Notes: generated by a model from the sequence alone, not told the origin. A stretch of 21,757 bases of DNA from JBKHBT01 sp046542255 (GCA_046542255.1 JBKHBT010000055.1:1-21757); one strand, 5' to 3'; counted from the first letter of the stretch, positions 1-8,110 are shown. Numbers and translations are program-made.

Positions 1-537
1 TCGCGGGATTTCTATAATTGCGTCAATGCAAGCTCGAATGCGGAGTCTTGGGATGGATTATGTGTCAATGTTTCTGACCCAGGCGAAGAAGGTGAATTCA
101 AGCATGTTATATCTAATATCGCAATTAATTCAGACTATAGTTATACAGTTTGGACCTTCTCATTAGATGATACTCATCCTGCGAAGAGACTTGGGTATTA
201 TGTTAGTCCAGTTACTGATTATGAATATGAAGACAATGTTGGATATGATACTCTAATTACTGATGCTTTGGGTAAAAAGCAAATTGTACAGGCGAGAATC
301 CTGGCAAATACTCATAAGATAAATCTTTTTCCAAATCCATTCTATAGTGAAATGCATCTATCAGGCGATATACCTCTTGAATACTCGGTGTATAATATTG
401 AAGGTCGGCATATAGAGACACTTGACGGCCACTCAACTTGGAAACCAGATGAGAATACCGAGCCTGGCATATATTTGATTAAAGCCAGAATGCCAGATTT
501 TAGCTTTGTGAGTAAAAAGGTTGTTTACATCAAATAA
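1..537 (+). CDS. Secreted protein, C-terminal part, with T9SS-type sorting domain (5' end outside window)
   Basis: The reading frame is open from the first base to a TAA at 535-537, so this is the last 178 residues of a longer protein. The first ~100 residues contain aromatic-rich stretches (SYTVWTFSLDD, GYYVSPVTDYEYED) that suggest a beta-rich domain, but I do not recognise a family. The last ~70 residues start at the motif LFPNPF (P111-F114) and run through VYNIEGRHI and GIYLIKA to the end VVYIK. This is the pattern of the type A C-terminal sorting domain of the type IX secretion system, which carries cargo across the outer membrane and is usually cleaved there. The 764-residue protein at 3668-5962 has a clearly related tail. 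A TTG at 268 could be mistaken for a start, but the frame is open upstream and the coding pattern continues, so it is internal. Function of the missing part is unknown. Confidence 0.85.
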   Translation, partial: SRDFYNCVNASSNAESWDGLCVNVSDPGEEGEFKHVISNIAINSDYSYTVWTFSLDDTHPAKRLGYYVSPVTDYEYEDNVGYDTLITDALGKKQIVQARILANTHKINLFPNPFYSEMHLSGDIPLEYSVYNIEGRHIETLDGHSTWKPDENTEPGIYLIKARMPDFSFVSKKVVYIK

Positions 538-547
538 AGTATCTTAG

Positions 548-579
548 CAGAAGGGCTCATAGAGCCCTTCTGTTCTTTT
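548..579 (+). terminator. Rho-independent terminator after the first gene
   Basis: A perfect 11-bp stem (CAGAAGGGCTC / GAGCCCTTCTG, 548-558 and 562-572) with a 3-nt ATA loop is followed by TTCTTTT. It lies 10 nt after the stop codon of the first gene and 14 nt before the next start codon, so it ends the upstream transcript. The next gene then needs read-through or a promoter inside the upstream coding region; I saw no convincing one. Confidence 0.9.
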
Positions 580-593
580 AAGTAGGAGAAAAA

Positions 594-2099
594 ATGAAAA
601 AAGCGATATTAGTAATTTTTCTGGCAATCACAATTGCTTATTCTTTCTCTATAATTTATCCTTCGCATGATTTGAGCTTTGCTACTTCTATTGTTGAGTG
701 CAATGATAGCACTGGCTTTATCGTAAACTCTTATTATAGTACAAGAGATAGGTCTATGTATAAGATGGTTGTTTTTAAAATTGATTCTTTCGGCTCGATT
801 ATATGGCAACGTGAATTCCCCGAAGACGGTTTTGCAGCTTCTTGTGATATTGTTAAAACAGATGACGGAAACTATGCTTGTGCCGGAACATATTTAGAAA
901 CAGTTCATAATCGTCATGATTTTTATATGGTAAAAATAAATAGTACAGGAGATGTGATATGGGAAAATCACTATGGAAGTATGAATACAAATGAAAGATG
1001 TTTCTTTATGAACCAAGCCCACGATAATGGTTTTCTAATGAGCGGCTTTGGTGATTTCCTTAGTACTGATACTATGGATATTGCTAAGAAAGCATATATT
1101 GTCCGAGTAGATTCATTAGGTGAGCAGCTTTGGACAGACATAGTTTATGAAAGTGAATCAGTTGCTCTTAAAAACGCATCTTTTAATGATTCTCTTCATA
1201 TAACTATTGCATTAAAAACTGCTCTCGAAGATTCTGTATTCATCGTTTTTCATGATGTTCACGGTGATACAGTAAGAACGATCTTCAATGAAGACAGATG
1301 TGTAAATGTGCAGAAAAGGGATAGTGTTTTTTTATTAAGCCATTGCGGAACACCAGTATCGCTTCTAAATTCTTCTTTCGAAGTTATCTGGTCCATTGAT
1401 TCTATTTATGATTCCAATGCCTTTTTTCTCAATGATGGTCGTATTGCCATTAAGGGGTTTGCTGGAGAATCTTACAGAGAAATTCTAATTTACACAAGAG
1501 AAGGTGAATTTGTCCGAAGTTTTCCAGAATTATATCGCTCAAAAAATATAATTGAAACAACTAACAAGGGCTTCATAGCTGTAGGTACAACCCGTTATAC
1601 AGGCCAAATTGTAATAACCAAAACCGACTCCCTCGGCAATATAAACAATGAATACGACATAGACCTCCAGCGGGGCTGGAATATGGTCTCATATCCCTAT
1701 GATTCTTCGGTATCTTATATGACGCTATTTCCGAGTATCGACTATCGCAATATCTACCAATACGTTACAGAATCTCGCTGGTATGACCGGCCGTGGGATG
1801 GCATCGAGGCCGGGATGGGGCTTTTTGTGCTTTCCGAGCGCGATACCACGGTCACAATCGATGGCAAATATCGCATGGGCTTTTTGGATATCGTGCTTCA
1901 TCGCGGATGGAATATGATAGGCACTCCAGCACAGAAAATCCCCGCCGATACGCTAAATTCGATATATGGTGATGATTTTATATCGCCATTTTATTATTTT
2001 GTGCCTGGTTCCGGCTATGTCGAAGCCGATACGCTTTATCCCTGCCATGCCTATTGGATCATGACGTTGGAGGATTCTGTTTTGGTGAGGATGAGGTGA
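594..2099 (+). CDS. Secreted beta-propeller-like protein with duplicated GWNM C-terminal domain
   Basis: 501 residues starting at an ATG with AGGAG (584-588) 5 nt upstream. Residues 1-19 (MKKAILVIFLAITIAYSFS) form a signal peptide. Residues ~60-345 hold repeats of the type 'DxxGxxxW ... G...V..TDDGNYACAGTY ... YMVKINSTGDVIW', seen around residues 70, 118 and 178 and again near 340 (GFIAVGTT); such repeats are typical of propeller-like surface proteins in FCB bacteria. Residues ~355-501 contain two related units beginning RGWNMVSYP (~359) and RGWNMIGTP (~436). No YPNPF-type sorting tail is present; the protein ends in EDSVLVRMR. The part encoding residues 1-340 is visibly more AT-rich than the last 150 codons. 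The function is unknown; a surface or secreted structural role is inferred. The reading frame itself is very secure. Confidence 0.85.
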   Translation: MKKAILVIFLAITIAYSFSIIYPSHDLSFATSIVECNDSTGFIVNSYYSTRDRSMYKMVVFKIDSFGSIIWQREFPEDGFAASCDIVKTDDGNYACAGTYLETVHNRHDFYMVKINSTGDVIWENHYGSMNTNERCFFMNQAHDNGFLMSGFGDFLSTDTMDIAKKAYIVRVDSLGEQLWTDIVYESESVALKNASFNDSLHITIALKTALEDSVFIVFHDVHGDTVRTIFNEDRCVNVQKRDSVFLLSHCGTPVSLLNSSFEVIWSIDSIYDSNAFFLNDGRIAIKGFAGESYREILIYTREGEFVRSFPELYRSKNIIETTNKGFIAVGTTRYTGQIVITKTDSLGNINNEYDIDLQRGWNMVSYPYDSSVSYMTLFPSIDYRNIYQYVTESRWYDRPWDGIEAGMGLFVLSERDTTVTIDGKYRMGFLDIVLHRGWNMIGTPAQKIPADTLNSIYGDDFISPFYYFVPGSGYVEADTLYPCHAYWIMTLEDSVLVRMR

Positions 2100-2156
2100 A
2101 AGCACTCGCATTCCTTAACAAATTATTTTGAAGCTTGATCGAGGAAACCCTTATAA

Positions 2157-2185
2157 TTGACAACCCCAATAAATATCATTATTTT
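2157..2185 (+). promoter_or_regulatory. Candidate sigma70-type promoter for hydF
   Basis: A perfect TTGACA (2157-2162) is followed after exactly 17 nt by TATTTT (2180-2185, 4 of 6 matches to TATAAT). Transcription would start near 2192, just before the small hairpin at 2196-2215, about 55 nt upstream of the hydF start codon. The spacing and -35 box are strong, the -10 box only fair. Confidence 0.5.
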
Positions 2186-2195
2186 GTGGTATAGA

Positions 2196-2215
2196 ATGCG
2201 CCAGCTATGGCGCAT
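2196..2215. other. Small hairpin in the hydF leader
   Basis: ATGCGCC (2196-2202) and GGCGCAT (2209-2215) form a perfect 7-bp GC-rich stem with a 6-nt loop. There is no T-run on the plus strand after it, so it is a weak candidate for a terminator of the 594-2099 gene; it could equally be a 5' leader structure of hydF mRNA. No riboswitch family is recognised. Confidence 0.4.
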
Positions 2216-2247
2216 AAAATCGCTGTTATTTAAAATTTGAGGATAAA

Positions 2248-3447
2248 ATGCAAAGAACACCATCTTCGATAAGGCCCCATGTAATCCTTCTTGGACGCCG
2301 TAATGTCGGCAAATCATCGCTTCTTAATGCAATTGCCAAGCAGCCTATTGCGCTTGTTTCTGATGTGCCGGGAACTACGACCGATCCCGTCAAGAAACCA
2401 TATGAACTGCTACCATTCGGCCCCGTAGTTTTCCTGGATACTGCCGGACTGGATGATATCGGGCCTTTGGGCGAACTTCGAGTCAAAAGGACACTCGAAC
2501 ATGTCAAACAAGCCGATGTCGGAATCCTTGTAATCGAGGCAGGACAGTGGGGCGAATTTGAAGAAGAAGCTCTCAAAAAGCTAAAAAAACAAGAACTGCC
2601 ATATATCACAGTAGTCAATAAAACCGATGAGAAACCGGACTGGAAAGCGCCTATCGATGCATTCTATGTCAGTGCAGAGACCGATAAAGGCATCGAAGAC
2701 ATGCGTTGGGAATTGGTCAAAAAATTACGTTCTCTGGGAGAAACCAATCCTACAATCATCGGCGATATTGTAAATGCTGGCGATTTTGTCTTATTGGTGG
2801 TTCCAATAGATCTGGAAGCTCCCAAAGGCCGGCTGATCCTTCCGCAGGTGATGACGATCCGCGATATCCTTGATCATGATGCTATCTCAATTGTTTCCAA
2901 AGAGCGCGAACTTTTTTCTACGATAAGGCAATTAGGCCGCAAGCCTGACCTTGTGATATGCGATAGTCAGGTGGTTCTCAAGGTTGTCGGCGATGTGCCA
3001 TCCGATATCAGGATGACGACATTCTCGATTATTTTTGCCAAATTGAAGGGCGACCTTCGGAAATTTGTCGAGGGCGCTGCTATTATCGATAAACTCGAAG
3101 ATGGCGATAAGGTGCTGATTTCCGAAGCCTGCTCGCATCACACGGTTGCAGACGATATCGGCGGAATCAAGATTCCGAGATGGATAAGGCAATACACAGG
3201 CAAGGAGCTTCATTTCGACAAGGTCCAGGGCAAAAACTATCCCGAGAATCTTGAGGAATACAGGCTAATTATCCATTGCGGAGCCTGCATGCTGACTCCG
3301 AAAATGATGTGCGCCAGAATCGATGAAGCGGATACTCGCAGCGTTCCTATCACAAATTATGGAGTTGCGATATCTTATGTACATGGCGTTTTACATCGTG
3401 TTCTTTCGCCATTTCCGTATCTTCAAGAAATTATATCCTACAATTAG
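2248..3447 (+). CDS. hydF: [FeFe]-hydrogenase H-cluster maturation GTPase HydF
   Basis: HydF is the scaffold GTPase on which the 2Fe subcluster of [FeFe] hydrogenase is assembled, from products of HydG and HydE, before transfer to the hydrogenase HydA. The 399 residues match the usual family length. The N-terminal Era/TrmE-like G domain shows the P-loop GRRNVGKSS (16-24), the G2 region PGTTTDP (41-47), G3 DTAG (64-67) and G4 NKTD (124-127). A dimerisation domain follows, and the C-terminal cluster-binding domain carries the family motif CxH-x45-HCxxC: C295, H297, H343, C344, C347. All ligands are intact, so the protein should be functional. Start ATG has GAGGA (2239-2243) 4 nt upstream. It stands alone between two secreted-protein genes; no hydE, hydG or hydrogenase gene is in the window. 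Its presence implies an anaerobic, H2-metabolising host. Confidence 0.97.
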   Translation: MQRTPSSIRPHVILLGRRNVGKSSLLNAIAKQPIALVSDVPGTTTDPVKKPYELLPFGPVVFLDTAGLDDIGPLGELRVKRTLEHVKQADVGILVIEAGQWGEFEEEALKKLKKQELPYITVVNKTDEKPDWKAPIDAFYVSAETDKGIEDMRWELVKKLRSLGETNPTIIGDIVNAGDFVLLVVPIDLEAPKGRLILPQVMTIRDILDHDAISIVSKERELFSTIRQLGRKPDLVICDSQVVLKVVGDVPSDIRMTTFSIIFAKLKGDLRKFVEGAAIIDKLEDGDKVLISEACSHHTVADDIGGIKIPRWIRQYTGKELHFDKVQGKNYPENLEEYRLIIHCGACMLTPKMMCARIDEADTRSVPITNYGVAISYVHGVLHRVLSPFPYLQEIISYN

Positions 3448-3469
3448 TGAATAGCAATATGTTGTACAT

Positions 3470-3490
3470 TTTTCGATAAGCCTTCGAAAA
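3470..3490. other. AT-rich hairpin downstream of hydF
   Basis: TTTTCGA (3470-3476) pairs with TCGAAAA (3484-3490) across a 7-nt loop, 23 nt after the hydF stop codon. The stem is AT-rich and the plus-strand tail is A-rich, not T-rich, so it is at best a weak terminator. The rest of the 220-nt gap before the next gene holds only the promoter at 3613-3641. Confidence 0.3.
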
Positions 3491-3612
3491 TCAATTAAAA
3501 AAACAGCACAATCACCATATCCGCAATACAGCTTAGAAAATATGCTTTATAATCGTTCCTAAAAAGCATCATATTGTGTTGACGCAAAATCTAAGTAAAA
3601 AGTCAGATTGAG

Positions 3613-3641
3613 TTGACAATAGACATAATGATGTATATATT
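3613..3641 (+). promoter_or_regulatory. Sigma70-type promoter of the C10 peptidase gene
   Basis: TTGACA (3613-3618, 6 of 6) and TATATT (3636-3641, 5 of 6) are separated by exactly 17 nt. The start of transcription would be near 3648, giving a ~20-nt leader that contains the ribosome-binding site AAAGGAG (3657-3663) 4 nt before the ATG at 3668. This is nearly a textbook housekeeping promoter. Confidence 0.8.
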
Positions 3642-3667
3642 AAAAATAAAAGCATGAAAGGAGTTTT

Positions 3668-5962
3668 ATGAAATTTTATGTAATCGTCTTGATTTTGTTT
3701 ATTAATGTAATTTTTGCAAATACGGTAGGTATAGAGAATGCGCAGGATGCTTTTAATACCTATATCCAATTGTTCGAGCAGAATAATCTCATGCAGAATC
3801 AGTATCAAATATCCACAAGTAAAATAATATACCATCGCAATCGTGATGAAACTATTGGTTACATTTTCCACCTAAAACCTACGGGAGTTTTTGTTGTTTC
3901 TGCAAATACAACCAATGACCCCATCGTATATTATAGTTTTGAAAATAATCTCGACACCGAGATTCGAGAAGATAATGTCCCGATGCTTTTTATTCAGACG
4001 AGCCTCGAGGAGCATCATAATAGCCTCCGCCAGGACAATTTCATAGAATCAGAAGTAGCAAAGAATCAGCTTCTTTGGCAAAAAATCCAAAACAAAGATA
4101 TGTCATCGACAATGACAGTCTATGGCCCGCATCTCGATACCAATTGGGATCAATATGAACCATACTATAACAATTGCCCGGAAGACCCAAGATATCCAGG
4201 AACCCATTGCGTAACCGGATGCGTTGCCACTGCTATGGCGCAGATAATCAATTATTTTGAATTTCCGCCAGGTATTTATTTTACCGAAGACGAAAGCTAT
4301 GATACCTATTCGCTCGGGATACATGTGGATGCTACAACAGCGACTATCGCATCGATAAACTATAATGCCTCCGGTTCGCATCCCAATACATCAACAATCT
4401 CGGCGCTATGCTTTGCAACAGGCGTTTCTGTCGAGATGGATTACTCGGCTGGTGGGTCTTCTGCAAGTGCCGATGCTGCGACCTTTATGGGTAAATGGCA
4501 ATATGGATATGCAAGAGATATCGAATATGCCGATGCCGATTTCTTCAGCTCATTGTCAAATAGTATGATAGCATCCAAACCGGCTAATATGTCAATATCG
4601 TATTATGATGGTGGCACGCGCGTACGTGGCCATGCTGTGGTTTGCGATGGCTACAATGACGGCACAGATACATATCATCTCAATTTTGGATGGAGCGGTA
4701 CAGATGATGGCTGGTACACATTACCTTCCACATTACCACCCGATTATAATACCGTCGAAGATGCAATAGTCGATATCACCGAGCCTTCATTTTCGGTATA
4801 CAATGTTCCCGGAGATTATGGTACAATTCAGGCAGCACTGAATGTCGCCATTGGCGGTGATACAGTAATTGTAGCTAGTGATAGATATAGCGGCGCTGGC
4901 AATACGAATCTTGATTTCAATGGTAAACCGGTTTACCTTCGTTCGCAGTCAGGTGCACCATCCTGTACTCTCGATTGCGGATCATCCAGCCGCGCATTCA
5001 TTTTCGATAATTATGAAGGCAGAAATACTATAGTCGATGGTTTTACTATCTATGATGGATATTATGATGGAAATGGCGGAGGAATCGATGCCGGATACGG
5101 AACCGGGCCTTTTATCCAAAACTGCATTTTCGCCGTTTGCGAAGCTTCCAGTTTTGGTGGTGGTGTCAACGCTCAAAGCTCAAGCATTAAATTGGTCAAT
5201 AATGTCTTTATCGATTGTTCGGCATGGGGTGGCGGAGCTTTGTACACCCAATTTGAGCAAGTGGAGTTTATAAACAATACCTTCGTGGGAAATAGTGCCA
5301 CAAATGGCGGCGCGATATATGTCAATTCGGCTGCAGAAGTCGCGATGCTTAATAATCTTTTCTGGGACAATACAGCCGATCAAGGAACAGCAGTTTACCT
5401 TACTGACTATTTCGGAGCGACGCCTGTTGCTTATATGGATCATGGGCTTTATCCATCGAGCGGAATATCAAATAGTGGTGGTACAATGCTCTATGGCAGC
5501 GGCAATGTCAATTCATCACCGAGTTTCCATGATGGATTTAAAAGGCTCGCGGAAGGCTCTGATGGCATCGATGATGGTGCATCTAATGTCGAGTTAGCCA
5601 TCTTCGATAATCTCATACTCATTGCACCCGATTATGATCTGGACAATATCGCAAGGCCCGAAGGCACTGGTTACGATATCGGTGCATTCGAATGGACCAC
5701 TACCACCAACATTAATGAAAATATAAAACCATTGGCACTAGATATCAAAGCTTATCCGAATCCATTTAATTCTGCCATAACGATAGATGCGCCCGAAATC
5801 GCGAAGATCGTTATCTACGATGTCAATGGTAAGTTCATCACGAAACTGCCAGAAGGCTCTAATACATGGCAACCTGCCAGAAATACTAAATCTGGTGTAT
5901 ATCTAATCAGAATCAATATCGATAAAACTACAAAAGATATTAAGGCCCTTTATATCAAATAG
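3668..5962 (+). CDS. Secreted C10 (streptopain-like) cysteine peptidase with beta-helix and T9SS sorting domain
   Basis: 764 residues. A signal peptide (1-17) is followed by a prodomain (~20-140) of the kind that keeps C10 peptidases inactive. The catalytic domain (~150-375) has the family's nucleophile motif VTGCVATAMAQI with C185, the histidine motif GHAVVCDGY with H322, and NFGWSG with W342, all as in streptopain (SpeB). Residues ~378-640 form a right-handed parallel beta-helix region with repeats such as GGGIDAG, FGGGVNA, WGGGALYT, NGGAIYV and NNTFVGN / NNLFWDN, as in polymorphic-membrane-protein-like repeats. The C-terminus from AYPNPFNS (Y696) to LYIK is a type A T9SS sorting domain. 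It is therefore a zymogen exported by Sec, then through the outer membrane, probably to digest extracellular protein; the helix could bind polysaccharide or act as a stalk (inference). It has its own promoter and ribosome-binding site. Confidence 0.92.
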   Translation: MKFYVIVLILFINVIFANTVGIENAQDAFNTYIQLFEQNNLMQNQYQISTSKIIYHRNRDETIGYIFHLKPTGVFVVSANTTNDPIVYYSFENNLDTEIREDNVPMLFIQTSLEEHHNSLRQDNFIESEVAKNQLLWQKIQNKDMSSTMTVYGPHLDTNWDQYEPYYNNCPEDPRYPGTHCVTGCVATAMAQIINYFEFPPGIYFTEDESYDTYSLGIHVDATTATIASINYNASGSHPNTSTISALCFATGVSVEMDYSAGGSSASADAATFMGKWQYGYARDIEYADADFFSSLSNSMIASKPANMSISYYDGGTRVRGHAVVCDGYNDGTDTYHLNFGWSGTDDGWYTLPSTLPPDYNTVEDAIVDITEPSFSVYNVPGDYGTIQAALNVAIGGDTVIVASDRYSGAGNTNLDFNGKPVYLRSQSGAPSCTLDCGSSSRAFIFDNYEGRNTIVDGFTIYDGYYDGNGGGIDAGYGTGPFIQNCIFAVCEASSFGGGVNAQSSSIKLVNNVFIDCSAWGGGALYTQFEQVEFINNTFVGNSATNGGAIYVNSAAEVAMLNNLFWDNTADQGTAVYLTDYFGATPVAYMDHGLYPSSGISNSGGTMLYGSGNVNSSPSFHDGFKRLAEGSDGIDDGASNVELAIFDNLILIAPDYDLDNIARPEGTGYDIGAFEWTTTTNINENIKPLALDIKAYPNPFNSAITIDAPEIAKIVIYDVNGKFITKLPEGSNTWQPARNTKSGVYLIRINIDKTTKDIKALYIK

Positions 5963-6007
5963 ATTAGTGCCTCAGATTTAGTGTTAAGATTTATGTAAAG
6001 TAAACAA

Positions 6008-6163
6008 TCTCAACTTTTATCCTTGTTGAGAAGCTCTGCTATTTTATTTCAGGCATTAGAAAGAATCGAAGCGGAGCTTCGGAGAAGCTTGCGATACAAA
6101 GCAGAGCTTTGTATCGAGGCCAGTCAACTACTTTTTTCAGTAGTCCCGGCATCGGTATCGAGG
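6008..6163. repeat. Compact multi-hairpin repeat element in the convergent intergenic region
   Basis: This lies in the 371-nt non-coding gap 5963-6333 between two convergent genes. In order it holds: TCTCAAC/GTTGAGA (6008-6014, 6025-6031); CGAAGC-GGA-GCTTCG (6067-6081); an 11-bp perfect stem with AGA loop, CGATACAAAGC/GCTTTGTATCG (6092-6116); and ACTACT/AGTAGT around TTTTTC (6127-6144). The two middle hairpins share the core AAGC-RGA-GCTT. GAGAAGCT occurs at 6028-6035 and 6082-6089; GTATCGAGG at 6111-6119 and 6155-6163; and 6031-6040 is the inverse of 6100-6109. The element looks like a REP- or MITE-like unit, or a bidirectional terminator for both neighbours. The remaining parts of the gap (5963-6007 and 6164-6333) show nothing I can name. 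Confidence 0.7.
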
Positions 6164-6333
6164 GGAGTAGCCTTATTTATTTTGATACTGAATATCACCA
6201 TTTAGGTTAATGTTTCAAAAAACATAAGTTGCTTAATATTATGAAAACAGGAAATTTTACATTCCGTTAAAACAGAATCGAGATATAAATCCTAACAGAT
6301 TTGTCAAATTGCATAGAGATTTTTCTAAATTTA

Positions 6334-7155
6334 TTATTCTTCGCTGTTTTCATTTTCTATATTCAATAGCGCTTTGGCATCTTTATTATCCGGGTCCAGG
6401 GCAAGGGCTTTCTTGGCTGATTTTTCGGCCTCGTCTTTTTCACCTTTGATTGTCAGAATAACTGCACGCATCAAAATTGCATCCAGATAATTTGGTGCAA
6501 TTTTTACAGCTTGATTCGCATTTTCCAAAGCAGCGTCATATTCGCTATTACGGAAAAGATATTTTGCTTTTTGATAGAATGCAGGAGCATATCCATCGCC
6601 ATTTTCAATTACCTCATCATATAGTGCCAGGGCTTCATCGATTTTGGAATTTTGTTCAAGAAGCTTTCCTTTGAATACCCTGTATTTGGGATTATCCGGA
6701 TCTAAATTGAGTGCCTTATCGATATCTTCGCCGGCTTCATCGATTTTCCCCATTAGTTGACGAGTAACCGCGCGATTATGGTAGGCAGTAGCCATTTTGG
6801 GATCATGCTCGATAGCTTTAGTAAGGTCGCTTTCGGCCTGCCCGAAATCCATCATATAATTGCAGCTAATAGAGCGATTATAGTAAAATTCGGCATTTTT
6901 GCTATCCAGAGCAATTGCATTGTCATAGGCCTTTATTGCGTTTTCATGATCATTGGCATCGGAATAGATACAACCTGCTATAAAATATGCTCTAGGATTT
7001 TCTGGGTCATTTTCAATAACGCGATTTAGAATTTCAGCGGCTTCCTGGCTTTTACCGGCTTCCATGAGTCTTTCGACTGTATCGAGGGTATCATTATAGG
7101 TCTGTGCCATAATACTAAACAGTGGAATTAAAAAAAATATAATTAGCTTTTTCAT
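6334..7155 (-). CDS. Exported tetratricopeptide repeat (TPR) protein, seven repeats
   Basis: 273 residues. Residues 1-17 (MKKLIIFFLIPLFSIMA) form a signal peptide, so the protein acts in the periplasm or at a membrane surface. From residue ~22 to 265 there are seven 34-residue TPR units, each with the usual pattern of small and aromatic residues and ending in a proline-turn such as ENDPEN, EHDPKM, NLDPDN, KIAPNY or ALDPDN. The tail is acidic (NIENENSEE). TPR solenoids bind partner proteins; the partner here is unknown. The start has an ideal GGAG 6 nt upstream that overlaps the stop region of the preceding TPR gene, only 9 nt away, so the two are co-transcribed and probably translationally linked. 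The gene is the last of the minus-strand run and ends facing the multi-hairpin element. Confidence 0.9.
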   Translation of the reverse strand: MKKLIIFFLIPLFSIMAQTYNDTLDTVERLMEAGKSQEAAEILNRVIENDPENPRAYFIAGCIYSDANDHENAIKAYDNAIALDSKNAEFYYNRSISCNYMMDFGQAESDLTKAIEHDPKMATAYHNRAVTRQLMGKIDEAGEDIDKALNLDPDNPKYRVFKGKLLEQNSKIDEALALYDEVIENGDGYAPAFYQKAKYLFRNSEYDAALENANQAVKIAPNYLDAILMRAVILTIKGEKDEAEKSAKKALALDPDNKDAKALLNIENENSEE

Positions 7156-7164
7156 ATTTGGCTC

Positions 7165-7923
7165 CTAATCCTTTTTATTTGCTTTTTCCAAAATATTCAT
7201 AGCCTTTTCATGATTGGGCTGAATTTGTATAGCTTTTTGAAGGTCTTTTTTGGCTTTTTTAATTTTATCCAATTCCAGATATAGCCAACCGCGCACGAAA
7301 TAAGCATCCGCATAATTTGGATCGAGCTCGATAGCTTTCGATAGGTCGGCTTCTGAGCCTTCTACATCGGCAAGCCTTGCCTTGGTATAGCCACTGTAAT
7401 AATAGGCGACCGCATCATTATTGAGCGTATCAAGGGCTATTGCCATATCCAGATCTTCGAGAGCCCGAGGGAATTTATTAGACAGAAAATTGACAAGTCC
7501 ACGATTAAAATATGCGAGACGCAAATTGTCATCATATGTAATAGCATTATCGAAATCGGCCATTGCATCATCGATATTGCCCTGCTTTAGATTAATTATT
7601 CCCTGCATACAATGAGCTTGAGCAAAATCCTCTTTAAAGATTATTGCTTTTTGCAAATCCTTTTTGGCTTCATCATAGCGGCCTTTTTTATAGTACAAAA
7701 TTGCTCGATTATTATATGCATCGACAAAATCAGGTTTCATTGCAAGGCATTTTGAATATTCTGCTAGAGCACCAGATGTATCACCAGAATCAGCCAGTTC
7801 ACAGGCATTATGATAGTATTTATTTGCATCGATTAAATTTTGAGGAATAGCAGATTGTTGACTATACAAAAAGGAAATAGTAAAAACAATAAATAAAATA
7901 GTAACAAGCTTCTTAAAAAACAT
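7165..7923 (-). CDS. Exported TPR protein, six repeats
   Basis: 252 residues. A signal peptide (about 1-21, ending FLYSQQ) is followed by six TPR units from ANKYYHNACELADSGD to KAIQIQPNHEKA, with a basic end (LEKANKKD). It is similar in design to the gene directly downstream and the two probably arose by duplication. The start ATG has only a weak GGAAA 12 nt upstream. In the 187-nt gap to the upstream PorV-OmpA fusion gene I found neither a convincing promoter nor a terminator, so it may be part of the same transcript. A scaffold or assembly-factor role in the envelope is an inference from the signal peptide, the repeats and the outer-membrane gene upstream. Confidence 0.9.
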   Translation of the reverse strand: MFFKKLVTILFIVFTISFLYSQQSAIPQNLIDANKYYHNACELADSGDTSGALAEYSKCLAMKPDFVDAYNNRAILYYKKGRYDEAKKDLQKAIIFKEDFAQAHCMQGIINLKQGNIDDAMADFDNAITYDDNLRLAYFNRGLVNFLSNKFPRALEDLDMAIALDTLNNDAVAYYYSGYTKARLADVEGSEADLSKAIELDPNYADAYFVRGWLYLELDKIKKAKKDLQKAIQIQPNHEKAMNILEKANKKD

Positions 7924-8110
7924 AGTCTTTTGCTTTCCATGTCATTGACTTAAGTACTTCCAATTAACAATTTAAAAAAAATGACAGATAAAGCAAGACC
8001 AATATAATTTGATATTAGCCACTTTCTTTTTTCCGCGGCACCGACAAAGATTATTTTTATCTAATGGAAAAGATATTTAAGAAGAAATAACAAAATAGCT
8101 TATAGTTGCT

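Noticed and set aside
268..537. A short complete gene starting at TTG 268
   Set aside because: The same frame is open to base 1 and codes plausible protein upstream, and there is no ribosome-binding site before 268.
2226..2618. A 130-codon minus-strand frame opposite the hydF G domain
   Set aside because: Serine- and proline-rich product typical of antisense frames; it covers the hydF start and P-loop.
6023..6205. A 60-codon plus-strand open frame in the multi-hairpin region
   Set aside because: It runs through the hairpins and repeats, has no ribosome-binding site and its residue pattern only reflects the repeats.
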